A stretch of DNA of 64,000 bases from Flavobacterium hydatis (GCF_000737695.1 NZ_JPRM01000006.1:1-64000), one strand, 5' to 3'; positions 1 to 7,458 are shown, counted from the stretch's first letter. Numbers and translations are program-made. Notes: generated by a model from the sequence alone, not told the origin.

Positions 1-67
1 TCCGAATGCTAGTGATAATTCCATATAAAATGGCAAATGGGAAGAGTAATTTTCGAAGTAAATTCAT
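1..67 (-). CDS. lpxK: Tetraacyldisaccharide 4'-kinase LpxK, N-terminal fragment
   Basis: Only the first 22 codons are inside the window, running off the left edge. They read MNLLRKLLFPFAILYG followed by IITSIR, which matches the start of LpxK as I know it from Bacteroidota (a hydrophobic N-terminus ending in an Arg). LpxK phosphorylates the lipid A disaccharide precursor at the inner membrane. The gene diverges from the NIF3 gene at 262, an arrangement I recall from other flavobacteria. The call rests on a very short peptide, so it is moderate. Confidence 0.6.
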   Translation of the reverse strand, partial: MNLLRKLLFPFAILYGIITSIR

Positions 68-110
68 AATACGAAATTAGAATAAATTATCTTTGAAATA
101 AAATTTATAA

Positions 111-236
111 AAACAAACTAACACAAATTTCACGAATTACCACTAATTTCATTGTTACCAAAAATTAAAATTTGAAATTCTAAAAACTTCAAAATCAAAT
201 CTTAGTTTGTGTAAATTCGTGTTCTCTTAAAAAAAT
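111..236. repeat. Degenerate extragenic repeat between lpxK and the NIF3 gene
   Basis: This intergenic stretch carries ACACAAATTTCACGAATTA near 121 and the related words GTTTGTGTAAATTCGTG near 205, the second on the opposite strand. It resembles a worn copy of the cacgaattt-rich extragenic repeat I associate with flavobacterial genomes. No open reading frame is seen. Confidence 0.35.
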
Positions 237-261
237 ACAATTATTCATTACCCTATAAATT

Positions 262-1356
262 ATGAAAATACAAGAAATACTTTCTGTACTTGAAGAAATG
301 GCTCCTTTGGCTTACGCCGAAGATTTTGATAATGTCGGGCTTTTAGTTGGTGATTCATCTACAGAAGCTACAGGAGTTTTGGTTTGTCACGATGCGCTTG
401 AGAATGTAATTGACGAAGCTATTACCAAAAATTGCAATCTGGTTGTTTGTTTTCATCCGATTCTATTTTCTGGGATAAAAAAAATAACGGGTAAGAATTA
501 TGTAGAACGTGCTATTCTTAAAGCCATAAAAAATGATATTGCCATTTATGCCGTTCACACTGCATTAGACAATCACTCTCAAGGTGTAAACAAAATATTC
601 TGTGATGCTTTAGGCTTGATAAATACTAGTGTTTTGATTCCGAAACAAAAGTACATTCAAAAACTAGTCACTTATACTACACCTGATAATGCTGACAAGG
701 TTCGAAATGCAATGTTTGCCGCTGGTGCAGGAACTATTGGTAATTATGATAATTGTAGTTTTAATACTGAAGGTTTTTTTACTTTCCAGGGAAATGAAGA
801 CAGCAATCCTGTAATTGGCGAAAGAGGAAAACTACATACTGGAACCGAAATAAAAATCGAAGTTATCTTTGAAAAACATTTACAATCAAAAATATTAAAA
901 GCGCTGTTTGCAAATCATATTTATGAAGAGGTAGCTTACGAAATTTACGATTTACAAAATGCTAATCAAAACATCGGTTTAGGCATGATTGGAGAATTTG
1001 AAACTCCGATGAACGAAACTGATTTCTTACCTTTTGTAAAAGAAAAAATGTTAGCAGATGACATTAGACATTCTGCTTTTATTGGCAAAAAAATCCATAA
1101 AGTAGCTGTTCTTGGCGGATCTGGAAGTTTTGCTATAAAAAATGCAATTCAGGCTGGAGCCGATGCTTTTTTAACAGCAGATTTAAAATACCATCAGTTT
1201 TACGAAGCCGAAAATCGATTACTATTAGCCGATATTGGACATTTTGAAAGCGAACGCTATACAAAAAATTATATTGTTGATTATCTTCGGAAAAAAATCC
1301 TTAATTTTGCAATCATTTTATCAGAAGAAAATACAAATCCAGTTAAGTACTTATAG
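262..1356 (+). CDS. NIF3/YbgI-family dinuclear metal-binding protein
   Basis: This is a 364-residue member of the NIF3 family, hexameric cytosolic proteins with a dimetal centre whose cellular role is still unsettled (some are annotated GTP cyclohydrolase I type 2). Visible ligand motifs are FHPILF (His65), HTALD (His99, Asp103) near the middle, and GHFESE (His327, Glu331) near the C-terminus. A segment of about 110 residues between the two halves is the PII-like insert of the long form of the family. The usual His-His pair at the first motif is Phe64-His65 here. Three bases separate it from the downstream coiled-coil gene, so the two are probably co-transcribed. Confidence 0.9.
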   Translation: MKIQEILSVLEEMAPLAYAEDFDNVGLLVGDSSTEATGVLVCHDALENVIDEAITKNCNLVVCFHPILFSGIKKITGKNYVERAILKAIKNDIAIYAVHTALDNHSQGVNKIFCDALGLINTSVLIPKQKYIQKLVTYTTPDNADKVRNAMFAAGAGTIGNYDNCSFNTEGFFTFQGNEDSNPVIGERGKLHTGTEIKIEVIFEKHLQSKILKALFANHIYEEVAYEIYDLQNANQNIGLGMIGEFETPMNETDFLPFVKEKMLADDIRHSAFIGKKIHKVAVLGGSGSFAIKNAIQAGADAFLTADLKYHQFYEAENRLLLADIGHFESERYTKNYIVDYLRKKILNFAIILSEENTNPVKYL

Positions 1357-1359
1357 AAT

Positions 1360-2139
1360 ATGGCGAATACGAAAGAATTAAGTGTTGAGGACAAGTTAAG
1401 AGCAATTTACGATTTACAGCTAATTGACTCTAGAATTGACGAAATCAGAAACGTAAGAGGAGAACTTCCATTAGAAGTGGAAGATTTAGAAGATGAAGTT
1501 GCAGGTTTAGGCACACGTTCAGAAAAATTGAAAAGCGAACTAGAAATAGTTGAAGAGCAAATCAAGACTAGAAAAAATGCTATTGATGATCATAAAGAAG
1601 CCATCAAAAAGTACACAAAACAACAAGAATCAGTTCGTAACAATAGAGAATTTAACTCTTTGACAAAAGAAGTTGAATTTCAAGAATTAGAAATTCAATT
1701 AGCTGAAAAGCAAATCAAAGAAATGAAAGTTTCTATTGAGCATAAAAAAGAAGTTATCTCTAGTTTAAAAGAAAGACTTGAGTCTAAAACTTCTCATCTA
1801 AAACACAAAAAATCTGAATTGGATGCGATTATGGCTGAAACTCAAAAAGAAGAAATCTTCTTATCTGAGAAATCAGCTGAGTACGAAGTTTTAATCGAAG
1901 ACCGTTTATTAGCGGCTTACAAAAGAATCAGAACTAGTGTTCGTAACGGTTTGGCTGTAGTATCTATCGAAAGAGGTGCATCTGCAGGTTCTTTCTTTAC
2001 TATTCCACCACAAACACAAGTAGAGATTGCATCTAGAAAAAAAATCATCACTGATGAGCATTCTGGAAGAATCCTAGTTGACAGTGCATTAGCAGAAGAA
2101 GAAAAAGAAAAAATGGATTTATTATTTTCTAAATTCTAA
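1360..2139 (+). CDS. Coiled-coil protein with a degenerate C4 zinc-ribbon domain
   Basis: This 259-residue cytosolic protein has a long charged antiparallel coiled coil (about residues 35-165) followed by a C-terminal domain that keeps the C4 zinc-ribbon framework of the CT398-like family: a TIPPQ motif at 214-218 and SGRIL at 235-239. The four metal cysteines are gone; Ser208, Ser211, Asp232 and Ser235 stand at the expected places, and the whole protein contains no cysteine. It follows the NIF3 gene by three bases and ends just before a strong terminator. Its molecular role is unknown; family members are suggested to work with nucleic acids or secretion, which is not shown here. Confidence 0.85.
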   Translation: MANTKELSVEDKLRAIYDLQLIDSRIDEIRNVRGELPLEVEDLEDEVAGLGTRSEKLKSELEIVEEQIKTRKNAIDDHKEAIKKYTKQQESVRNNREFNSLTKEVEFQELEIQLAEKQIKEMKVSIEHKKEVISSLKERLESKTSHLKHKKSELDAIMAETQKEEIFLSEKSAEYEVLIEDRLLAAYKRIRTSVRNGLAVVSIERGASAGSFFTIPPQTQVEIASRKKIITDEHSGRILVDSALAEEEKEKMDLLFSKF

Positions 2140-2147
2140 ATAATATA

Positions 2148-2174
2148 AAGCCTCGAAGTTCGGGGCTTTTTTTA
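2148..2174 (+). terminator. Rho-independent terminator after the NIF3/coiled-coil operon
   Basis: A GC-rich hairpin (AGCCTCGA paired with TCGGGGCT) is followed by seven T residues, 9 bp after the stop codon. Confidence 0.9.
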
Positions 2175-2191
2175 TATTAAAATCTACAATT

Positions 2192-3046
2192 TTGGGGCTT
2201 AAAGAAGGTATTCGTTTCATAACATTAAAATCCGTTGGGCAATATATTAACTTTTTAAGTTATGTACGTCCGCAAAAAGCAGCGCAGATTTCATATGAGC
2301 TTTTTAGTCAACCCCGAGAAGGAAGATTAAGCAAAGAAAGCTTACCACAAATACTACAAGATACCAAAACTGAAACGTTTCATCATAACGAGCATCATTT
2401 TCAGACTTATACCTGGGAAGGAAATGATACCAAAATATTGCTCGTTCACGGTTGGGAAAGTAATGCTTCGCGCTGGCAAAAAACACTCCCACACTTACAA
2501 CAATCAGGAAGCACAATTATTGCTATAGATGCGCCTGCTCACGGACAAAGTAGCGGTAAAGAATTCAATGTACCTCTTTATGCTGAATTCATTAACAAAG
2601 CGGTACAAAAATACCAACCTACAATTATAATTGGTCATTCTATCGGCGGAGCTGCTTGTGTATATCACCAGCATTTATATCCAGATACCAGTATTCAGAA
2701 AATGGTTATTCTAGGCGCTCCATCAGATTTGCAAACGCTTATAAATAATTATATTGCCATGTTGAGCTTAAACGAAAAAATGGTTCCGCTATTGGAGAAT
2801 CGTTTTATAAATCGTTTCAACTTTAAACTGGAAGATTTCTCTGGAAAAAAATTCGCTTCAAATTTTACTGTCAAAGGATTAATTGCACACGATACCGAAG
2901 ATAACGTTGTCGCTTTTGAAGAAGGAGAAAAAATAGCCAGCACTTGGAAAAACAGCCAATTTATCGCTACAAATGGTTTAGGTCATGGCATGCATGATGA
3001 TGAATTGTACCGAAAAGTGGTTGCTTTTTTATTTTCGGAAATTTAG
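2192..3046 (+). CDS. Alpha/beta hydrolase
   Basis: This 284-residue protein has the alpha/beta hydrolase signature: an oxyanion-loop strand ILLVHGWES at 82-90, a nucleophile elbow GHSIGG with Ser150, an acidic residue in the HDTEDN segment near 240, and a catalytic His265 in GLGHGMHDD. No signal peptide is evident, so it is probably cytosolic; substrate unknown. The start used is a TTG, because the reading frame has no earlier ATG and the family-like N-terminus begins there. It lies only 18 bp after the preceding terminator, so its promoter would have to overlap that hairpin or transcription reads through. Confidence 0.85.
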   Translation: MGLKEGIRFITLKSVGQYINFLSYVRPQKAAQISYELFSQPREGRLSKESLPQILQDTKTETFHHNEHHFQTYTWEGNDTKILLVHGWESNASRWQKTLPHLQQSGSTIIAIDAPAHGQSSGKEFNVPLYAEFINKAVQKYQPTIIIGHSIGGAACVYHQHLYPDTSIQKMVILGAPSDLQTLINNYIAMLSLNEKMVPLLENRFINRFNFKLEDFSGKKFASNFTVKGLIAHDTEDNVVAFEEGEKIASTWKNSQFIATNGLGHGMHDDELYRKVVAFLFSEI

Positions 3047-3068
3047 TTTTCTTTAGGCTCTTTCTTTA

Positions 3069-3124
3069 GGTTCTAAGGTTCTAAGGTTCTAAGGTTCTAA
3101 GGTTCTAAGGTTCTAAGGTTCTAA
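3069..3124. repeat. Tandem 8-bp repeat (GGTTCTAA) x7, module A
   Basis: Seven perfect copies of GGTTCTAA are followed at once by the hairpin at 3119-3151 and a 39-bp segment at 3163-3201. The same three-part arrangement occurs again at 5467-5639. Confidence 0.95.
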
Positions 3125-3151
3125 AAAAAAGCATTCTGCTTTTTTTTAGAA
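3119..3151. terminator. Bidirectional terminator-like hairpin in repeat module A
   Basis: A perfect 15-bp inverted repeat (TTCTAAAAAAAAGCA, loop TTC) has an A-run on one arm and a T-run on the other. It sits between the convergent hydrolase and ArsR genes and can serve both. Confidence 0.75.
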
Positions 3152-3162
3152 TTCATTAAAAA

Positions 3163-3201
3163 TCTAAGAAGTATAAAAGGTCTAACAATCTAAGAAGTCT
3201 A
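3163..3201. repeat. 39-bp dispersed segment of repeat module A
   Basis: It matches 5601-5639 at 37 of 39 positions. Its last three bases form the TAG stop codon of the ArsR-type gene on the minus strand. Confidence 0.9.
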
Positions 3202-3879
3202 GACAACGATTTTAAATTGTTTATATAATTCTTTTTCTCCTTTTCCTGTAATAATTATTGCTCTAGAATTTTCGGTTTTTCGTAACCAATCATTTGCTAT
3301 CATTTTATTCAATAACGACGTAGCCAGAGATCCTGCCATGTGATTTTTTCTTTCACTCCAATCAAGACAAGGCTTCAGGAATAAACGTCTTTGTTTCTTA
3401 ACCTCATCTACATTTATTCCAAAATCAGAAAACCATTTTATTCCTTCCTGGCTAATTTCAAAATCATTATTAGTATCTACAATTATATTCTGCTCTAATA
3501 AACTATTCGTTAAAGCCACACCTATTTTCCCCGCTAAATGATCATAACAAGTTCTGCAATGTTTTATTGGCGGAAGCTTTTCAGTATTCTTTTTTTGTGG
3601 AACTTTTTGTGGCGGAATTAAGCTTGCCATCCCCTCGATAGCATAAGCAATTTCTTTGCTTGAATATCTATAATATTTATGACGCCCTTGTTTTTCTACA
3701 CAAAGTAAATCGGCATCTAGCAGCTTGCCTAAATGCATGCTTATATTTTGCGGCGATGTATTCCCAACAATTGCAAGTTCTGTAGCCGTAAATGCTTTTC
3801 CGTCGAGCAATGCCCACATGATTGACGCTCGGGTTGGATCACCTATTAATGTTGCTATTTTTATAAACTGTTCTTCCAT
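3199..3879 (-). CDS. ArsR-family helix-turn-helix transcriptional regulator
   Basis: The 226-residue protein begins with an ArsR-type winged helix domain: GDPTRASIMWALLDG, then SPQNISMHLGKLLDADLL as the recognition helix region, then a wing with KQGRHKYYRYSS. The remaining ~120 residues form a longer C-terminal domain containing a conserved-looking HCRTCYDHLAGK segment and cysteines that could bind metal or sense redox. The ATG at 3879 is preferred over an upstream TTG (3888), which adds only three residues. It diverges from the P450 gene across a short intergenic region holding a palindrome, so it probably controls the P450 and its own gene. The effector is unknown. Confidence 0.85.
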   Translation of the reverse strand: MEEQFIKIATLIGDPTRASIMWALLDGKAFTATELAIVGNTSPQNISMHLGKLLDADLLCVEKQGRHKYYRYSSKEIAYAIEGMASLIPPQKVPQKKNTEKLPPIKHCRTCYDHLAGKIGVALTNSLLEQNIIVDTNNDFEISQEGIKWFSDFGINVDEVKKQRRLFLKPCLDWSERKNHMAGSLATSLLNKMIANDWLRKTENSRAIIITGKGEKELYKQFKIVV

Positions 3880-3922
3880 TTTATACAATCATAGTTAAAG
3901 CCAGACTGAAGTATCTACGTGT

Positions 3923-3938
3923 AAAGTTAAATAACTTT
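3923..3938. promoter_or_regulatory. Palindromic operator candidate between ArsR and P450 genes
   Basis: A perfect inverted repeat, AAAGTTA-aa-TAACTTT, overlaps the -7 element of the P450 promoter. On the other strand the same bases give TAACTTTA, close to a -7 element for the regulator gene. A repressor bound here could block both promoters. Confidence 0.55.
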
Positions 3939-3939
3939 G
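3932..3939 (+). promoter_or_regulatory. -7 promoter element (TAACTTTG) of the P450 gene
   Basis: It matches the Bacteroidota -7 consensus TAnnTTTG and lies 16 bp before the P450 start codon. No clear -33 TTG is seen. Confidence 0.6.
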
Positions 3940-3955
3940 CTAAAAATTATAATCT

Positions 3956-5122
3956 ATGCAACCTACTTTATTCCTTCAATCAGATATTAAAGATCCGTAT
4001 GCTATATATAAAACAATGCTTGAAAAACATCCTATTTTTTGGGATGAAGCAAACCAAATTTGGGCGATTTATTCTCACGAATATTGTACCGAAATCCTAA
4101 ATAGTCCCAACGTAAACATTCCTGTTATCAATCCTAATAATGAGCAGAATCTTAATAAATACGCTTTAAAAATCATCAATCATTTATCCCGATTATCAAA
4201 CGGAATTCAGCATGTAATAGCAAAGGAAACTGCAATGCTTTTATTTGCAAACATGAAATCAATTAACATTAATCAAATCATAGCCGATTTACTAGATAAT
4301 GGATTAATCGAAAACAAAATTGATTGGGTTGATTCTGTTTGTAAAAAGCTTCCTATTTTGGTTATTTTAAAAAGCTTTGGTTTTGAGCAAGATGATTGCA
4401 AATTCATTTCTGAAAAAATAGAACATCTTGTAAAAATAATGTTACCGAATAAATCGAATGAACAAGTTCGGGCTATTAATGAAATTTCGGAAAGTTGTTA
4501 TTCTATAATAAAAAAACAACTGTCGAATCTTCCTTTTTATCAACCTTTACTAGATAAAATATCCAAATCGCATAACATTTCTCTGGAAGAAACGATAACA
4601 ATATCTGTGAGCAATTTAATTGGATTGCTGATTCAAAGTTATGATGCTGGTAGAGGGATTTTGAGTAACTCTTTATTACAAATCATAAATAACCCGAATC
4701 TAATTTCTAAGAACAATATTGATAAAACTCTAATACAAAAATTGGTTATCGAAACACTACGATTTGATCCACCAATTCATAATACAAGAAGAGTTGCAAT
4801 TACAGATATTATATTGGGTAAAACAATAATTAAAAAAGATAAAAATCTATTATTGGTGCTCGCCGCAGCAAATCGTGATCCTGAAAAATTCGATAATGCT
4901 TTGAGTTTTGATATAGAAAGAATCAATAACAATGATAATCTTACCTTTGGGATTGGAGGCCATATGTGTCTGGCTAAATACTTTTCGATTCAGCTTACTA
5001 CCGAAGCTTTATTTTATTTATTCAATAATTATAAAACAATTACAACTCTAGACAACAACATTCAGTACGAACCTTTGATAAATGCCAGATTACCTAGAAA
5101 CATCTGGATTCTGATTCAATAA
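3956..5122 (+). CDS. Cytochrome P450
   Basis: This 388-residue soluble bacterial-type P450 has the K-helix ExxR motif at Glu266-Arg269 (ETLR), followed by the PPIHNTRR segment, and the heme loop FGIGGHMCLA with the thiolate ligand Cys338. The I-helix reads QSYDAGRG around 227-234; the usual oxygen-activating Thr after the acid is absent. It is Asn/Ile-rich like its surroundings. A redox partner gene is not present nearby. The gene is 15 bp upstream of a small ABM-fold gene, and the two with the divergent regulator make a self-contained cassette. Substrate unknown; tailoring or detoxification are both possible. Confidence 0.9.
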   Translation: MQPTLFLQSDIKDPYAIYKTMLEKHPIFWDEANQIWAIYSHEYCTEILNSPNVNIPVINPNNEQNLNKYALKIINHLSRLSNGIQHVIAKETAMLLFANMKSININQIIADLLDNGLIENKIDWVDSVCKKLPILVILKSFGFEQDDCKFISEKIEHLVKIMLPNKSNEQVRAINEISESCYSIIKKQLSNLPFYQPLLDKISKSHNISLEETITISVSNLIGLLIQSYDAGRGILSNSLLQIINNPNLISKNNIDKTLIQKLVIETLRFDPPIHNTRRVAITDIILGKTIIKKDKNLLLVLAAANRDPEKFDNALSFDIERINNNDNLTFGIGGHMCLAKYFSIQLTTEALFYLFNNYKTITTLDNNIQYEPLINARLPRNIWILIQ

Positions 5123-5137
5123 TTTAAATAAAACAAT

Positions 5138-5482
5138 ATGATAGCAGTAATTTTTGAAGTAATTCCTAACGAAGAAAAAAAACAAGAATATCTAGACATC
5201 GCAGCAAGTTTACGTCCTGAGCTTGATAAAATCTCTGGTTTTATATCTATAGAGCGATTTCAGAGTCTTAATGATCCTGGAAAAATTTTGTCTTTGTCAT
5301 TTTGGAAAGATGAAGAAAGCATTCAACAATGGAGAAATCTCGAAATGCATCGTAATGCTCAATCTAAAGGACGTCAAGAAATCTTTAAAGATTACCATTT
5401 GAGAATTGCCGATGTAAAAAGAGATTACGGAATGTTTGACAGAAAAGAAACGCCAAAGGATAGTGAGGTTCTGAGGTTCTGA
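5138..5482 (+). CDS. Antibiotic biosynthesis monooxygenase (ABM)-fold protein
   Basis: This 114-residue single-domain protein has the ABM ferredoxin-like pattern: an N-terminal strand IAVIFEVIP, a helix with LRPELDKISGF, a SIERF strand, an SLSFWKDEESIQQW segment and a following helix with HRNAQ. Such small cofactor-independent oxygenases or heme-degrading-like proteins occur near P450s in detoxification cassettes. The last codons (VLRF and the TGA stop) lie inside the GGTTCTGA tandem array of module B, so the present C-terminus was created or altered by the repeat. It probably shares a transcript with the P450. Confidence 0.85.
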   Translation: MIAVIFEVIPNEEKKQEYLDIAASLRPELDKISGFISIERFQSLNDPGKILSLSFWKDEESIQQWRNLEMHRNAQSKGRQEIFKDYHLRIADVKRDYGMFDRKETPKDSEVLRF

Positions 5483-5554
5483 GGTTCTGAGGTTCTGAGG
5501 TTCTGAGGTTCTGAGGTTCTGAGGTTCTGAGGTTCTGAGGTTCTGAGGTTCTGA
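5467..5554. repeat. Tandem 8-bp repeat (GGTTCTGA) x11, module B
   Basis: Eleven perfect copies run from within the end of the ABM gene into the intergenic region. The unit differs from module A (GGTTCTAA) by one base. Confidence 0.95.
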
Positions 5555-5582
5555 ACTAAAAAAGCATGCTGCTTTTTTAGTT
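5554..5582. terminator. Bidirectional terminator-like hairpin in repeat module B
   Basis: A perfect 13-bp inverted repeat (AACTAAAAAAGCA, loop TGC) directly follows the tandem array. It has the same design as the hairpin in module A and probably ends the P450-ABM transcript. Confidence 0.75.
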
Positions 5583-5600
5583 ATTATTAAAATTCAAAAG

Positions 5601-5639
5601 TCTAAGAAGTCTAAAAGCTCTAACAATCTAAGAAGTCTA
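5601..5639. repeat. 39-bp dispersed segment of repeat module B
   Basis: Same orientation as 3163-3201 and identical to it at 37 of 39 positions, so it completes the second copy of the repeat module. Confidence 0.9.
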
Positions 5640-5664
5640 AATTCCAAGATGTCTATTTTTTGAC

Positions 5665-5672
5665 TACTTTTG
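5665..5672 (+). promoter_or_regulatory. -7 element (TACTTTTG) immediately before rluF
   Basis: It matches TAnnTTTG and ends only four bases before the rluF ATG, so the transcript would start at or very near the start codon. Confidence 0.55.
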
Positions 5673-5676
5673 CACT

Positions 5677-6489
5677 ATGGAAGAAAATCTAAAACGCCTC
5701 AACAAATTCATTGGAGAAACTGGATATTGTTCTCGTCGTGAAGCTGACAAACTAATCGAAGAAGGACGTGTAACCATAAACGGAATTGTACCCGAAATGG
5801 GAACAAAAGTTTCACCTGATGACGAAGTACGCATAGACGGAAAGTTAATCGTAGAGAAACACGATAAACCAGTTTATTTAGCTTTTAATAAACCTGCTGG
5901 AATCGAATGTACCACTAATCTGGAAGTTCGTAACAATATTGTAGATTACATTAATTATCCTAAACGTATTTTCCCAATTGGAAGGCTGGATAAAGCCAGT
6001 GAAGGTTTAATATTCATGACTAATGATGGTGATATTGTAAACAAAATTCTGCGCGCAAGAAACAATCACGAAAAGGAATATACTGTAACAGTAAACAAAC
6101 CTATTACTGATCGTTTTATTGAGCGAATGGGGAATGGCGTTCCTATTCTTGATACAGTAACCAAAAAATGTAAAGTTGAACAAATAAGCAAATACATCTT
6201 TAAGATTATCCTGACTCAGGGATTAAACCGTCAGATTAGAAGAATGGCAGAATATTTAGGTTACGAAGTTACTGCCTTAAAGCGTATTCGCATTATTAAT
6301 ATTTCTCTTGATGTTCCTGTAGGTCGTTACCGTGATTTAACCGATGCTGAGATTAAAGAATTAAATGAACTTATTGAACCTTCAAGTAAAACTGAGGAAG
6401 CTAGTTTGCCTAAAATAGAAACCCCGAGAAGAAAAACGGAATTTATAAAAAGAGACGATCCTCGATTTAAGAAAAAGGGCGATTACTAA
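5677..6489 (+). CDS. rluF: 23S rRNA pseudouridine synthase RluF
   Basis: A 270-residue enzyme of the RsuA/RluB/E/F group that isomerises a uridine in 23S rRNA (U2604 in E. coli). An S4 RNA-binding domain occupies about residues 5-60 ([20 protein letters not shown]). The catalytic motif is [10 protein letters not shown] with Asp105. The stretches [27 protein letters not shown] and [16 protein letters not shown] follow the E. coli RluF sequence closely. The C-terminal 40 residues are a charged, Lys/Arg-rich tail. The S4 domain begins at once, which supports the chosen start. It stands alone between two hairpins. Confidence 0.92.
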   Translation: MEENLKRLNKFIGETGYCSRREADKLIEEGRVTINGIVPEMGTKVSPDDEVRIDGKLIVEKHDKPVYLAFNKPAGIECTTNLEVRNNIVDYINYPKRIFPIGRLDKASEGLIFMTNDGDIVNKILRARNNHEKEYTVTVNKPITDRFIERMGNGVPILDTVTKKCKVEQISKYIFKIILTQGLNRQIRRMAEYLGYEVTALKRIRIINISLDVPVGRYRDLTDAEIKELNELIEPSSKTEEASLPKIETPRRKTEFIKRDDPRFKKKGDY

Positions 6490-6520
6490 TTAATAAGCTC
6501 TAATTACACTATAATAAAGA

Positions 6521-6552
6521 AAAGCCTGGAATTAAAAACTCCAGGCTTTTTT
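6521..6552. terminator. Bidirectional terminator between rluF and the cystatin-like genes
   Basis: Stem AAAGCCTGGA / TCCAGGCTTT with a 9-base loop is flanked by T-runs in both directions. It serves rluF on the plus strand and the convergent small genes on the minus strand. Confidence 0.85.
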
Positions 6553-6628
6553 ACTACAATCTTATTTTTCAACAAACAAATAATATTATTTTATCTTATT
6601 CCTTTACTTTTCAGATTCACAACATTCA

Positions 6629-6913
6629 TTAAAATGGTGTTATCCCTGTAAGAATTGCATTTCCAGACAATGGTTTAAAAATATCAACAATTGCCTCGTA
6701 AGTCAGTCCAGATAAGACGACTGTTGCATCACATCTAAAACGATAATTTATTCCTTTCACTACTTGGGTAGAAACAGCAGTTGGAATATATTTTACTCCT
6801 AGCAAGCCATTCATCGCTTGTCTGAATATTTGCAAATCTTCTTGAGTTGGAATATGATAGACGGTCCATCCTCCAAACAATGTTTCATTATTTATTAGGG
6901 CACTATTTGACAT
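6629..6913 (-). CDS. Stefin/cystatin-like small protein, copy 2
   Basis: A 94-residue protein without signal peptide. Its layout follows type 1 cystatins (stefins): an N-terminal Gly pair (Gly14-Gly15) before a helix with PTQEDLQIFRQAM, a strand with YIPTAV, the first inhibitory hairpin as QVVKG (Gln50-Gly54) followed by INYRFRC, and a second hairpin region VDIFKPLSG. Stefins insert the Gly N-terminus, QxVxG and the second hairpin into the active cleft of papain-family cysteine proteases. It is a paralog of the upstream gene at 7003-7293, with 89 bp between them. Inhibitory activity is inferred from motifs only. Confidence 0.7.
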   Translation of the reverse strand: MSNSALINNETLFGGWTVYHIPTQEDLQIFRQAMNGLLGVKYIPTAVSTQVVKGINYRFRCDATVVLSGLTYEAIVDIFKPLSGNAILTGITPF

Positions 6914-7002
6914 AATTTCTATAATTTAAATTGTTTTAATTACTCTAATGGATTCCATAAATCACTTATTTTAAAAGTGATGCTGAATTCTTTTTTTGAG
7001 TA

Positions 7003-7293
7003 TTAAATCCTTGTTATTTTCACAACATGTGGGTCTCCAACTAATGGCTTAAAAATTTTCACTATAGCTTCATAAGCAATCTCTGAAGGCGGAATTGATG
7101 CATCGCATCTAAAACGATAATTCATTCCTGCTACCACTTGTGTCGCAACTGCTGTAGGGATATATTTCACTCCAACATACCCCTCTAAGGCTTGTTTAAA
7201 TAGTAATAAATCTGCAGCTGTAGGTTTGCGAAAATCTGTCCATCCGCCTACTATTGGCTCATGGTTTTCTAAGACTTGGGTTTGACTTGACAT
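7003..7293 (-). CDS. Stefin/cystatin-like small protein, copy 1
   Basis: A 96-residue paralog of the following gene. It has Gly16-Gly17 before TDFRKPTAADLLLFKQAL, then YIPTAVATQ and a perfect cystatin signature QVVAG (Gln52-Gly56) followed by MNYRFRC, and KIFKPLVGD (79-87), which lines up with the KVFKSLPG second hairpin of mammalian stefins. It has no signal peptide or disulfide pattern, so like stefins it would act in the cytosol unless exported another way. It lies downstream of a 346-bp regulatory region that ends at the LytTR regulator gene. Target protease unknown; no papain-like gene is in the window. Confidence 0.75.
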   Translation of the reverse strand: MSSQTQVLENHEPIVGGWTDFRKPTAADLLLFKQALEGYVGVKYIPTAVATQVVAGMNYRFRCDASIPPSEIAYEAIVKIFKPLVGDPHVVKITRI

Positions 7294-7458
7294 AATGTTA
7301 AAATTTAATTGTTCTTGGTCCTACTCATAAGGCTTTTCGGAAGCGCCATGTTTTTAAATTGGGTATTAAAACCGTCTTTAATGCAATTATTTAGCTGATA
7401 GATTATCACCTAAATAAGAAGTCATGGAGAATAAATTATGCTAGTCTTAATCAATTCC

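Noticed and set aside
3069..5554. CRISPR-like arrays at the 8-bp tandem repeats
   Set aside because: Units are 8 bp and directly adjacent with no spacers, so they are simple tandem arrays, not CRISPR.
6629..7293. RiPP precursor peptides, suggested by small size and an early Gly-Gly
   Set aside because: The Gly-Gly is followed by a full conserved domain with QVVAG and no modification enzyme or exporter is nearby; the stefin pattern explains it better.
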